A stretch of 32,812 nucleotides of DNA, from contig MU130011.1 of NCBI GenBank assembly GCA_015039465.1, positions 220,846 to 253,657 of the forward strand, in the 5' to 3' direction. This document shows, piece by piece, positions 1 to 9,980 of the stretch. The number at the start of each line of letters is the position of its first letter. Positions within the stretch are counted from its first letter, which is position 1. The notes under the pieces were generated by a model. The model was given only the letters and a program-made list of their open reading frames with translations, ran no database searches and was not told the DNA's origin. The DNA is from Phlegmacium glaucopus (lineage: Eukaryota; Basidiomycota; Agaricomycetes; Agaricales; Cortinariaceae). Both the position numbers and the translations under genes were made by a program.

Positions 1-1290
1 CGGAACGTCTACCTCAGCGGCCTCCTGTCTCGGTCGATTGCCCAGTATTTGGCATAATCTATACAGCGATGGACATAAACACAAGCTAGCGTAAACCGTG
101 GTGGAGGGTAGTTTCTTTACTGGACATATTAATAACTCTCAGTCCTTAGCTTGCTAGACGTACCTATCAACGACTGAACTTATAATACTGATACTGTTAT
201 AAACTCACGCAGCTGAAAATCAAGCTTACAATAGCTAGCGTAGAACATATTTTTCACTGTGGGTGAAGCGTTAGACGAAGTCGCAAAAGAGAATACGTAC
301 AGTAAAACAGACATTCCTGCCGCCATCGTACTGTTACACTGTACTAGCTTCAGTTGCTCAGACTAAAAACTATGTGGAGATTCGTAGTGTCCACTCGACT
401 TCAAAGCAACGGTCTATGAGCTATGAGTGCTACTCAGCCGGGTCGTACTGCCCTCGGGTTGACGATTGCGGAGGTGTTGGTTGCTAACTATTGCGAAGGA
501 ACAGATTAAGAACAGTACCTAAGGAGAGGTTTTTACCCATCAAAGCCCGATCGACAAGAACATGGTTCAGGAGTAGTATTAAATCGGGACCAGCAGTTCG
601 GCACGTCCAGGATCTAAGCCATGGGCGACTTGAAACTCTAGCACTCGTCATTAACTGTCAACACGAAGTACTGTGCACAACACACTTGTAATATCCGCAC
701 GTCGTCTGGACGACATCGGTCGCTGCCACGGTCGCGATAACACAAGATAACCTCATCAGGTCAACCTGAGAATCGACGAGCATCTGCGCAGCTCGTCCGG
801 CATACCAATTCGCAGCCGAACAGTAGTAACATAGACTTTTAGCGTCCCTTCCAAGAGGTTAAACACCATCAACTTCATGTCAACCTAGGACGAAGAGGTA
901 GTGTCACAGGTAGCGTAGCGGCGGGAGTCTTTGACAGCAACTAAGGTTTTGATCTTTCTACGAAAGGTCCGAAACTCTCCTGATTGCTGAAGCCCAAGCG
1001 ACGATCTATAAGCTTACTTAGCCTACGCAACATACTTGCGTTCAAGAAAAAATAGGGTAGCTGCTTTTTAGAGGTCACAATGCGGTACCCAATTCAGTTA
1101 TTAAAGAAGTTGCTATTAGTTAAGAGATCACTGTTTTAAATTTCCCCGCCCAGCGCATGGGGTACGAACATGCTATGTTGAGCCGAAGAACTTCAGGTTG
1201 AACTAAAGAAGACTTGAAAATCCAGACGAGAAAGAGGAACGGCTAGAATAGAAGAGATTTAGAAGCAGTTTAGCACAATTGGTCTACAGC
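1..1290. other. no recognisable gene
   Basis: I see no supported gene here. The longest open frame (491-691, +, 66 codons) has no recognisable motif, no intron signals and no repeat elsewhere in the window. The stretch is unlike the array to its right, whose homology begins near 1293, so this is probably unique flanking DNA or a relic too decayed to read. Confidence 0.5.
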
Positions 1291-1292
1291 AA

Positions 1293-1970
1293 CTGCGTGA
1301 ATTCTGGCATACCAATGGAGTGCTCCAGAGGTTCCTGGGGACTTTCAGTCTCTCCCTCTACTTGACGAGGAGTTTCAAAAGGGTTCTATGAAAGAACGAA
1401 GTGTATTTGACGATTTCCGCGTCAGAATATCACCAGCCTTTGGTCCTTTGCCTTCGATCTTTGGTTTAAACAGTGCGGCGTACATTCCATGTGAGCTTGC
1501 TGGAACGCCTTATCTTGGACCTCTTTTCTATCAAGAACAGGAGAAGAACTATATAAATGCCTTCACTAGCATCCCTTGCATCGCGAATCCAAAATTGCGG
1601 CTCATCAGATCAAGTAGGATTTTTTTTATCTAAAATTGCTTGCATTTTTATCTGACTAGTCTTTGAATAGACGAAGACGATATAGCTCTTATATTTGAAG
1701 ACATACAGAGGTCGTTCTCTGCTTCCACCACACGACGTCCAGACAAGACTTACCTTGGTTCGATGGGACCCAGCTCGTCGACTCTGTCTTAGGAATTGTG
1801 TTGTTTATGATCAACCCGACGTAGAAAAGCATGTAAAACCCTGCTGGAATGGATCTACAGCCACCACACCAAAAGAACTCTGAGGCGAGGAAGTACAACA
1901 TATCGTAGATCGTAGAGTAGCGGAAGGACAGTGTGTTTGGACTGGTGCTGTGGCTCTATCTATGTATTAA
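1293..1970 (+). pseudogene. TCD pseudogene, unit A (C-terminal part only)
   Basis: This is the C-terminal half of a tRNA threonylcarbamoyladenosine dehydratase (TcdA/Tcd2-like, E1/ThiF family), which makes cyclic t6A at tRNA position 37. Visible pieces include GPLPSIFGLN (about 1441-1470), a piece near HRESKIA, an intron with donor GTAGGA ending in CTGACTAG near 1662, and a last exon with PPHDV and RWDPAR (about 1726-1775). The ThiF/nucleotide-binding half is absent because the copy starts inside the coding region at the edge of the array. The frame changes several times, for example just before KERSVFDDF and after the ELAG segment. Family assignment rests on recognised fungal TCD sequence and on agreement with the longer copies in units B, D and E. 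Confidence 0.7.
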
Positions 1971-2226
1971 AAATATATGCTGTGGTTTTGCAAAGTGACC
2001 GTCACATGTACACAACTTCATAAGGTCGTGGTTCCCTTTCAAGTTCCTCACCATCGATAATGGTTTCTATCTCATTCGAGCCTTTGAGCTTCAAGGAGTA
2101 TAATTCAATATCTACGTCGATAAGGCCAGACATCATGAAGAGTACAGAGCAGTGGTAAGAAAAGAACATCCATGGTAATAAATACTAATTGAATTTTGTA
2201 GACCATGCATTGCACAATCGCCCACT

Positions 2227-2288
2227 TCAATCGGTCTCCGATCCTGATGAAACCCTATGGACGTCCGAGTCGTGGTCATATACTGGCC
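2227..2288 (-). pseudogene. orphan gene type I, last exon only (unit A)
   Basis: Only exon 3 survives: a CTGCAG acceptor followed by 62 nt reading R-PVYDHDSDVHRVSSGSETD-stop. The length equals exon 3 of copies B, C, E and F, and it differs from copy E by one residue. The upstream intron breaks off near 2310 and is joined to TMA16-derived sequence, so exons 1 and 2 and the promoter are gone. It cannot be expressed as the family protein. Confidence 0.75.
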
Positions 2289-2330
2289 CTGCAGAAGAAT
2301 TTTATCAACGATAATGAATTCTGAGTTCTC

Positions 2331-2570
2331 TAGTGACAAAATTTAAAGGGCAGGTCGCATACCCATGCCTGTCCGGCTTCTTGAAGTCCAACTTGATTTC
2401 TTTTGAACTTTTAGGTCTGCCCTTTCTCCTTGCGGATCTTTCTTTCCCCAAATCTTCGTCAAATCGTGTTAACGAGATGTCACTGACGATGTGATGCAGA
2501 TCTTGCAACGACAATACCCCTTCTTCCGGCATTGCATGATAGATAAATCCATGGCCTAGATCGACTAGCG
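2331..2570 (-). pseudogene. TMA16: TMA16 pseudogene fragment, unit B
   Basis: This is a fragment of translation machinery-associated protein 16, a ribosome-biogenesis factor. Read on the minus strand it gives IYHAMPEEGVLSLQDLHHIV, then TRFDEDLGKERSARRKGRPK and SSKEIKL, which fits the middle of fungal TMA16. It then runs into CPLNF and stops at a junction with the orphan last exon near 2331. The later part of the gene, seen in unit D, is missing. It lies head to head with the TCD copy that starts near 2700, as in units D and E. Confidence 0.75.
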
Positions 2571-2689
2571 GTATATATAAATTTAGATATTTTTTCAGGA
2601 AAAAATAACGAGCTTTGACGGACGCAGAGAGTGGTGTTTTTGGCTCAGTTTTGTAGAAAGGTTTTTCAAGTTTGCTGCTGTTTCCTGTC

Positions 2690-3965
2690 CCGCCCCTTGA
2701 GATGCGTGAGAAGAAAAATATTTCAATGTGTTCAGGAACCTCTCACATAGAACACAATTACTGGCAACAGCGCTGGCGCCGTCTCTGGCTACAGCAGGTC
2801 TCCGTGCATATAATGTTCGCACAAAACGTGTCAGGAAACACAACTGTCAATTACTGCTCACCATCTCAAAGTTCAGCGGGTTGCCGAATCTAAAACCTGC
2901 ACGGCTTGACGACCAGGGCTAAACTATGATAAGAACTTGGTACAAGAACAGCTAGATTGAAACTACGCATTTTTTGGAGAGGAATCCATGACAAAAATTA
3001 GACAAGTGAAGCGTTGTCAATTGTTGGTTGTGGAGGTGTTGGCAGTTGGGCTGCCGTCATCATGGGCCGATCGTGAGTACAATCGAGTATCTGGCAACCG
3101 AACTTCAGCTCACCTGTGATCATCACATTGTCGTGCTACCGCCGTCCTTACAGACAAAGTGACATGCATAGAGAAAACGCTGGTGTCACTTTTTATATAA
3201 GATGCGATCGATAACATTCGAACTAAAAGTCGACGCACTCAAGTATTGTTATAGTCATAATATCAAAGTCAGTAACTATCCATGCAGATCGTTCGATTCC
3301 TGACTCTCAATATTTATACAGGTCATTTCTTCGATGGGAGCTGGTGCCAAATGCGATCGAACACAAATACAGATAGTGACATATATAATACAATTTACAA
3401 CCCGTTAGCTCACTCTGTCCTCCGGCGACTCCGTCTATTAGGCGTGAATTCTGGCATATCAGTTCTGTGAAAGAGCGAAGTGCACTTGACGATTTCCGCG
3501 TCAGAATATCACCAGCCTTTGGTCCTTTGCCTTCGATCTTTGGTTTAAACATTGTGGCGTACATTCTATGCGAGCTTGCTGGGAAGCCTTATCCTGGACA
3601 CTCTTTCTATCAAGAATAGGAAAAAAACTATATAAATGCCTTCACCAGGATCTCTTTCATCGTGAATCCAAAATCGCGGCAAGTAGGATTTTTTTTTCTA
3701 AAATTGCCTGCATTTCTATCTGACTAGTGCTTTGAACAGTAGGTTTCCTATAGACGAAGACGATATAGCGCTTATATTTGATGACATATACGGAGGCCGT
3801 TCTCTGCTTCCACTACACGACGTCCCGACAAGACCTGCCTTGGTTCGATGGACCCAGCTCGTCTGCTCTGGCTTAAGGGTTGTGTTGGTTTTGATTAACC
3901 CGACGTAGAAAAGCACGTAAAAAGTTAAAACCTGCTGGAAGGGCTCTATCTGTTAAAAATATACG
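2690..3965 (+). pseudogene. TCD pseudogene, unit B
   Basis: This is a degenerate tRNA threonylcarbamoyladenosine dehydratase. In order: N-terminal hydrophobic anchor QLLATALAPSLATAGL (2750-2800); EQL..NYAFFGEESMTKIR (2945-3000); the ThiF nucleotide-binding loop, readable only after removing one base near 3016 (IVGCGGVGSWAAV); intron donor GTGAGT near 3073; the IDNIR piece (3210); an intron GTCAGT...ACAG (about 3268-3320); VFSSMGAGAKCD; and the C-terminal LPSIFGLN and RWTQLV pieces. Lesions include a stop before NYDKNL, a stop after EQLD, the extra A near 3016, another near 3225, and loss of about 70 bp after GISV near 3466. The lesions near 3016 and 3225 recur in units D and E. Confidence 0.75.
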
Positions 3966-4206
3966 TTGGGATTTCGCCAAGTGACTGTCACACGTGTATA
4001 CAACTCCATAAGGTTCCTTTCAAGTTCCTCACCATCAATAATAGTTTCTATCTCATTCGACCTTTGAGTTTCAGGAGGTATAATTCAATAACTACGTCAA
4101 ATAAGCCAACGACATCATCAAGAGGACGAGCAACGGTAAGAAAAAACATCCGTGGTAATAAATACTGATTGGATCTTGTAGACCATGCGTTGTACAATCC
4201 CCCCTT

Positions 4207-5059
4207 TCAATCGGTATCCGATCCAGAGGACACCGTATGGATATCCGAGTCGTCGTCGTAGACTGGCCCTGCAGAAGAATTTTAGCGATGAGGTTCAGAA
4301 ATCAATAAAGATAGCGAATTACATGTACGTCTTCGCAGTTTTGTCTTTGTATTGCCAGTGCACCCTGGTCGGCGCATCTCAGCCCTCGCAGGAGTTGCAA
4401 CCGATGTCGAGGCTGGAGTTGGTATTGGTGCAGCCGATGTCGACGCTATCGGCGGTGCTGGTGCTGGTACTGGGATCACAGCGGGGGTGTTTGAACCACC
4501 CGCTGTCACACCTGCTTCGCAAGATCGTGAATAAAAGATGGATGGATTGTGAAACCAACATACTTCTCAACTCCATGACGGGGATTTCGTACCCCGAGAG
4601 ATCCTCCTTGCCTCTCTGCTGTCTCCAGGTCTCGGAGGGACTCGGTTGATGCCTGTAGTATGGCTTTTTCCTCTTCTGTTGGATTGAGCTGCAGTTAACC
4701 ATTCCGGGGGTTCCTGACGGGGGTCTCACCTCGCTAGCTGCTGAGTTGTCAACGGCACCCATCCGAGGATGGGTGCCAGTGGAGCGATCACTTGCGATCG
4801 GTCCCGATGATTCAAGTAAAAGCTGGTAAGGGGTTGGGGCCTCCGTCATGCGGAGACTCCCATGGTGGTGATGGCGGATAGGGCCCCAATTTGAGCCATA
4901 CTGGTTTTGATGTTGTTGACCCATATTTTGGTATGGAGGGCCTTGTGAGCTGTGCAATGGGGGCATAGCTTGCAACCACTCCTGCACTAGAAGAGGTGGG
5001 GGTTCTTCTTCGTCCATTGCAAGTAATGAGAGGCACAGCCAAATATTCGAGGGGTCCAT
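4207..5059 (-). CDS. orphan gene type I, copy B, 247 aa, three exons
   Basis: I do not recognise this protein. Exons are 5059-4564, 4514-4329 and 4268-4207, with introns of 49 nt (GTATGT...AG) and 60 nt (GTACAT...CTGCAG). The phases match the intact paralogues at 15.56 and 23.40 kb. The start is the first ATG 46-54 nt below a TATA box. The product begins MDPSNIWLCLS, then has Pro-, Gln- and His-rich segments (PPPLLVQ, RHHHHGS), the block MTEAPTPYQLL, a basic patch QQKRKKPYYRH (possible nuclear signal), an Ala/Pro/Ser/Thr-rich exon 2, and a tail RRRPVYDDDSDIHTVSSGSD. It looks intrinsically disordered; no signal peptide or membrane helix is seen. It faces the 3' end of a dead TCD copy. That it is expressed and functional is inferred from the retained gene structure; a nuclear role is a guess. 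Confidence 0.7.
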
Positions 5060-5105
5060 TGTTGATGTTGTGGGAGCTAAGGGCAGGGATTCAAGCGAAG
5101 CACAT

Positions 5106-5320
5106 CTTATATATGTGGTTGTGTTTCCTGTTTGTCTATTTCGTACACAATTTACTCACATTGTATATCGCAGGACAAATGATTCCCATCGAGATCTCCT
5201 GAATGACGATGCTGTAACCTCCCTTTTTCACCGCTTCAGCCTATGCTTAATGCGAATGCCGTAGATCCATTTGGGGCTTCCATGGATATCGTGGATGACA
5301 GCTTTCAAACGCGCATTTGA
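5106..5320 (-). promoter_or_regulatory. conserved promoter of orphan copy B
   Basis: On the minus strand a TATATAAG box (5106-5113) lies about 50 nt before the ATG at 5059. A 16-bp near-palindrome (5305-5320, TCAAACGCGCATTTGA) sits about 246 nt upstream. Both recur at similar positions in four other copies. The TATA role is established knowledge; the palindrome as a protein-binding site is inference. Confidence 0.55.
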
Positions 5321-5912
5321 GGGTACCAAGAATATTGCCTAATTAATACGAGAACATAATTCATGATCGTGGTGATGCTGTGCTTCCTCACGGCGAATGT
5401 GCTTCATTGCTTGTGTTCAAAATGCGTCAAGGACAATTGGTTTACCTCTGCCTTATCAATGTATTTGTCTCTTGACTCGTGAGTCGTCAACTTTGAAGAG
5501 CTCATCCGGCTCTTCCTTCGCTGAAAGGTGCCGTTCTTGACTAGTCTGAATCCTGATAACTCCCACGCAATTTTATTTACATTATATTATTTTATCGGCC
5601 GCTCATGTGTCGAAATATAGATGACTTGCCCCAGTTTGGTGGGTATTAACTTAGATGGGATATCAGGGATTGCACCATGTGCCATCACGCAAATTTAAAG
5701 GGGTCATTGTACTTGAGTCCTTGTTTTCGGGTGATAAATTATGCAATGATTTTTTGTACAACAAACCGGCTCAGATTCAACAGAAGCATTTTTCAGGGCA
5801 TGTGCAATTGACATGCCTGCCTGTTTTCTCACCCATCAAGTTCTGTGTTCTATTGTACGTCTTCTATCTCAGTAGGTAACATATTTTTTTTGAGGCTAAC
5901 GCATTCATCTGG
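5321..5912. other. shared upstream region of orphan gene, no gene
   Basis: This non-coding stretch is shared with the regions upstream of copies D (16.63-17.09 kb) and E (24.53-25.03 kb). It includes a block around a TTTTATCGGCCGCT motif (near 5590). The homology ends near 5912, where sequence of another gene begins; the D and E copies continue with different sequence from there. Confidence 0.5.
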
Positions 5913-6525
5913 TAGGATTTTGCCTTGACTCGGGTTAAATACCATTGACAAATAGCCTTTAGCGATCTCAACGAGCTCATTAATGTATTCCGAGGGAATT
6001 CCAAATGGGAGACCAAGATTGTAGAGTCTGTCAGACGAAGTGATGGACTAGAGCTGGTTGGAACACGATAATTGTTCCTCTGGAGGTAGACGATGACCAA
6101 GAGGTGAAGGGGACGTTAACCACGAAGAAAACTGTTTGAGATGTAAGGGCAAATTCTATGAAGTCATCGCGGACGCCATCTGGATTATAGCATGTGGGAA
6201 TCTGTGTATAAGATACGCCTAGTTAGTAGTTGGAGGTTGAGTAGGGTATCGACTCGTACTGATTGAGAGTCAGCTTCACGGCGAGTTGACCAACGGCCCG
6301 GTTCTTCACATTCAAAATTAGGTTTTGTGGGCGTGTAAGATTGAAGATTTGACTGAAAGGAAGAGGTTTTGTTTGATTGGCTAATAAGTGTCGAAATAAA
6401 GCGGTATTTATCTTTGAAGAGCTCACAAATGTGCGCACCAGGACCAAAGGGCGGTATTATAGGAACTCGACCTGGGATAGTGCGGGATAGATCGTGTTTA
6501 CCTTGAATTGCTGAGGAATTCATAA
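5913..6525 (-). pseudogene. fragments of an unrecognised gene
   Basis: Coding-like stretches on the minus strand lie in different frames and may be separated by introns. They include LFRHLLANQTKPLPFSQIFN and VKNRAVGQLAVKL (6230-6430), then after a possible CAG acceptor near 6207 CYNPDGVRDDFIEFALTSQ (6140-6200), and LYNLGLPFGIPSEYINELVE (5960-6030). A stop precedes the last piece, so at least one frameshift or lost intron is needed. I cannot name the family. It appears only in unit B, and its left edge coincides with the end of the shared upstream block at about 5912, so it was inserted here or exposed by a deletion. It lies just downstream of the Nudix fragment and in the same orientation. 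Confidence 0.4.
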
Positions 6526-6649
6526 TTCGTCCTAAATGGATTCACTAGGATCAAGTATATATTTGGCGATACAGGCAGAATAAATGAATAGTAGATACAA
6601 GGTACCATTTTATCCAAATCAACATGGAGAAGTGGGCAAGTAAGAATGA

Positions 6650-7032
6650 TGATTTTCTTGAGTATTGGAAACCTCAAAGGATTTCCCGTCCCCATCTAGC
6701 GGCAGAGGAGTGAATGGGGTAGGGTCAATACCCGCGAGAATGATGAAATCGTAAACATCTGTTGAAAATCTCAACTTAAACAGACCCGAGAGACGAAGGT
6801 ACTCACTCAATCTCAAGTTGGAGGAAACTAACCTTTAGACGTTCAAATTTATAGAATAAACAATAGCATTGCATAATTCAAATAAGGCCAACAAATAGAC
6901 CTGAAGAAATAACTGATAGATCCAGCAGCACGGGCGTATTTATGGACGATATCAGGTCCAATGCTGGCTTCCTCTTGACCAAAGACGGGAATGCCACTAG
7001 GTATACCGCCGGCCACGGTATTATCAAGCTAA
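6650..7032 (-). pseudogene. Nudix hydrolase (DUF4743/YJR142W-like) fragment
   Basis: On the minus strand the first exon piece reads DNTVAGGIPSGIPVFGQEEA and continues IGPDIVHKYARAAGSISYFF (about 7030-6905). After a gap that may hold introns comes VYDFIILAGIDPTPFTPLPL then DGDGKSFEV (6760-6670). This resembles fungal thiamin-pyrophosphokinase-related Nudix proteins with a DUF4743 domain. Between VFG and EEA about six residues of the Nudix box (GX5EX7REUXEEXGU) appear to be missing, including residues needed for metal binding, so an encoded product would be dead. Both ends are truncated. It occurs once in the window. Confidence 0.6.
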
Positions 7033-7414
7033 CCAGGGAAGCTAGATATTGGTATTAGACCATCGACAATTTACATAGCAATAAAAACAAACTGCTGTTG
7101 GTTTGGTGAGCGCACGAGTAAGGTGCAACTGTAATTTCTTCGTATATGCTCATGCGGCCTATGAACGCCATAGGTAACCATTCCGAACAGAGCAACATGT
7201 GTTACATTGTCATTTTGAATGCGTAATTGAGTTGTGTTTCGTCAGATCCATGGCCGGCGATTTTGCCAAAGTGACTGTCACGTACAGAATTCTTAAGGTG
7301 ACCGTTTGAATTGTGTTTGAAGTTCCTTACCATGATTCTGTCCATCGATAACAGTTTTCTATCACCTGCGACCTTTAGATTTCGACTGTATAATTCAATG
7401 ATCAGCGTTGATGA
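7033..7414. other. type II orphan 3' flank, no gene
   Basis: From about 7138 this stretch matches the 3' flank of the type II copy at 18.94-19.17 kb (shared TTCGTATATGCTCAT and AATTGAGTTGTGTTTCGTCA). No independent gene is seen. Confidence 0.5.
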
Positions 7415-8126
7415 GGCATAGACCGTCCCTGCAGAAGAATTTTAGCGACAATGCCCAGAAAGATGGTAAATTACATGTACGTTTTCGCACTTTTGTCTGC
7501 AATATATTGCTGCCACGTCCTCGTTGGCGCATCTCAGCCGTCACAGGGGTTGATATTGGCGCAGGTGTTGTCGCGTCCTCATCGACCATCTCAGCTGGTG
7601 CAGGAGTTGAAATCGGCAGAGCAGATGTCGACGCCATCGATTGTGCCGGTGCTGGGAATACAGCTGGGTTATTTGACCCACCTGCTGTCGTGCCTGCTAC
7701 TAAGATTTGTGAATAAAAGATAGATGGATTGCAAAACCAATGTACTTGGGAGGTCCATGAGTGGACTTCATATGTGGAGGGGTCCGGGTCCTCCTTGCCT
7801 CTCGACTCCTGGGTCTGGGTCTAGGAGGGCCCCCGAACGGTTGGCCATTCGGGGGTTCCTTGACGGGGGTCTCGCCTCGCCACCTCCTGAGTTGTCGATG
7901 GCACCCATGCTCGGATGGGTGCCATTGGAACGATCGCTTGCGGTATGGTATGGTGTTGGGACTTCCGTCATGCGCCTCCTGTGGTGCCGATTGCGAATCG
8001 GGCCCAAATTTGGCCAATACTGATGCTGATGTTGTATGGGGTGCTGGGCCAGGACGGGGGTACAGGCGGTCGTTGGCTCGTATAACCTACAGGGAAACAT
8101 AGCCAGATGTAAGAGTTTGGGTCCAT
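7415..8126 (-). pseudogene. orphan gene type II, unit B copy, frameshifted
   Basis: This is the type II paralogue. Exon 1 is 8126-7746, intron 1 is 49 nt (GTACAT...AG), exon 2 is 7696-7481 and intron 2 is 52 nt ending in CTGCAG. Exon 1 is 381 nt, which leaves phase 0, whereas intact copies leave phase 1. The shift lies near 8060, where one C is missing from a C-run relative to the type II copy at 20.1 kb. About 14 codons around the NEQRRIEPYY segment are also deleted. The last exon loses homology after R-TVY and runs into former 3' flank. The start MDPNSYIWL and the TATA box remain. It is unlikely to make the family protein. Confidence 0.65.
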
Positions 8127-8172
8127 TGTTGATGTTGTGGGCGCTCAGGGCAGGGATTCAAGTGAAGCAAAT

Positions 8173-8390
8173 CTTATATATGCGGTGGTTGTGTTTCCTG
8201 TTTATCTATTTCGTGCACAATTTACTGACAGGGTATATCACAGGACAATTGACTCATTCCCATCGAGAACTCCTGAACGATAATGCTGTAACCTCCCTTT
8301 TTTTTGACTGCTTTAGCCTAATACGAACGCTGTAGATCAATTCTTAGGCTCCATGGATATGTGGATGACAACTTTCAAACGCGTGTTTGA
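8173..8390 (-). promoter_or_regulatory. conserved promoter of type II copy (unit B)
   Basis: TATATAAG (8173-8180) lies about 50 nt before the ATG at 8126, and the near-palindrome TCAAACGCGTGTTTGA (8375-8390) lies about 249 nt upstream. Spacing equals that of the other copies although this coding region is broken. Confidence 0.5.
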
Positions 8391-9180
8391 GGGTGCCAGA
8401 AATATTGCCTGATTAATATATGACAACATAAGTCGTGGTGATTGCTCTGCTTCCTCACAGCGAATATGTTTCATTGTGTTCACAATGGCCCTCATGCGCA
8501 CGGTTTACATCTTATCAATGTATTTGTATTTCTTGACTCGTTAACTTGAAGAGTTCATTCGACTCCTTCATTGAAAGGCGCCGTTCTTGAATAGTCCTGA
8601 TACCTCCCACGCAAAATTTCACTTTTACACTATACTTGTTATGTTACATCGCCCGAACTATAAGTTAATACCCACCAAATTGGGAAAGTCACCCACATTG
8701 TGACGTCACGCAAAGGAGGCGTTGTGCTGTTCCCTTCAGAACCTTGAGTAGTAAGTACGTACTTGAGTTGCCTATTTTCGTCTGACAAATTATGCTGATA
8801 TGATATAATTAAAATCCACATAAGATGTGATCGAATTTGCACCCTGCTACAAGCTGCTACACATCCATCTGCCAAGCTGTCACAAAGTCACCCGATTGTG
8901 CGAAGAAAACATTGTGGCTTGTCCCCGTGAGTAAATTTGATTGTATTCCTGTCCTGCAGGAAGATTTTGAAAGAAAGATCTGTGAACCGCTGGCTGGCCC
9001 CTCGCAGAGGGTGCACTGCCAAGCTCCTCCAAGCCAGGTCCTAAGGAAAGGCCTAAGGACGTAGAAGGCGAAGGCACATGACTCCCTAGACGTGAACTGA
9101 CCAGAACACTAACTGAGATATATCAGTTAGGAGAATATCGACTATAGAGTTGTAAGCAGACATAGGTAAGTTTCCAAATG
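8391..9180. other. type II upstream region, no gene
   Basis: The stretch 8391-8770 is shared with 20.40-20.84 kb upstream of the other type II copy, including GTTACATCGCCCGA near 8641. From about 8800 to 9180 the sequence is unique in the window and I see no supported gene. Confidence 0.45.
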
Positions 9181-9189
9181 ATAAATCAA

Positions 9190-9980
9190 ATCTTAACTAG
9201 CGGAACAGCCAAACCTGAAGGCAATGCATTCACATCCAAAGTCGCACGTGCCTTCTTCACCTTTACTTCACCTCTTCATTTCCTTCTAGCACATTCATCC
9301 GGAGGACGCTTAGATTTGGGCTTAGAAGCTTCATCTTCAGATTGGGATTTAACTGTTGATGCCAATGTTGCACCCAGTTCGTCGAACGCAAGTTACTAAA
9401 TTTCAAAAGTACTAACCGAAGGCCTTTTTCTGCTCAGGAAGAGGGAAGTAGGGCTGAACCACCAGTGAGGCCTAGTGAAGCATGACAAGAATCCCTGTAA
9501 TAGGATCGATAGTAATCAAATCTTTTAAAGGTACCTCTTGCACGGCTTTCTCATCTCTCTAAACAACTAATTAGTACGGATGCTTTTAAGAGAAAAAAAG
9601 TAGACTTCCATGCGGATTTTCATGTCTTCACAGATCAAATTATAGGCAGACAGTTCCTCCTTCGACCCCTTTTTGATCTTGACCGTTCCCGACTTTTCCC
9701 GCAAGTCGAATTCCCGAATCAAACCTGGGCGCATGATCTCTTAAACAAGTGGCCCTTGATCGCACTAACCGATGTTGACTTCAGGTCTCGAACTATCTGC
9801 TCGAGGATCTGGCCATGGCAGGTAATAATCTGGCCTCCAGCGTACTCCAGCATCTTGGCATACTCAATTGCCTTTTCTATGGTAGGAAACACTCTAAATT
9901 TGGCAGTGACGGGGATTGATAAGTTCACATGAAGAATATTGACTGACAGCTCATTAATAAAGTGGTTTCCCCCGATGAAA
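9190..9980 (-). pseudogene. DUS1: DUS1 (tRNA-dihydrouridine synthase) pseudogene fragment
   Basis: This is part of a tRNA-dihydrouridine(16/17) synthase, a flavoenzyme that reduces uridines in the D-loop. Minus strand order: NLSIPVTAKFRVFPTIEKAI and EYAKMLEYAGGQIITCHGQI (9920-9800, the core TIM barrel); VSAIKGHLFK (9770-9740); after a frameshift IMRPGLIREFDLREKSG (9735-9690); YNLICEDMKIRME (9650-9610); an intron-like gap; KDLITIDPITGI; and a Lys-rich C-terminus KPKSKRPPDECARRK then a stop (9320-9290). About 150 residues of the barrel between CHGQI and the VSAIKGHLFK part are missing. The right edge, near 9980, abuts TCD exon sequence. It is not part of the repeated unit and occurs once. Confidence 0.7.

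Noticed and set aside
491..691. 66-codon open frame near the left end
   Set aside because: No motif, no repeat elsewhere, and no intron or promoter context; short frames like this are expected by chance.
1388..1633. Plus-strand 81-codon frame as a separate small gene
   Set aside because: It is part of the TCD C-terminal domain and its following intron, not an independent gene.
4282..4534. Ala/Gly/Val-rich plus-strand open frames opposite orphan exon 2 (also at 15.7 and 23.5 kb)
   Set aside because: They are antisense shadows of the Ala/Pro/Ser/Thr-rich exon 2; indels are consistent with the minus-strand frame and the exon borders are minus-strand splice sites.
4185..4649. 154-codon plus-strand open frame
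   Set aside because: It crosses orphan exons 2 and 3 and both introns in antisense, is not kept at equal length in other copies, and has no domain.
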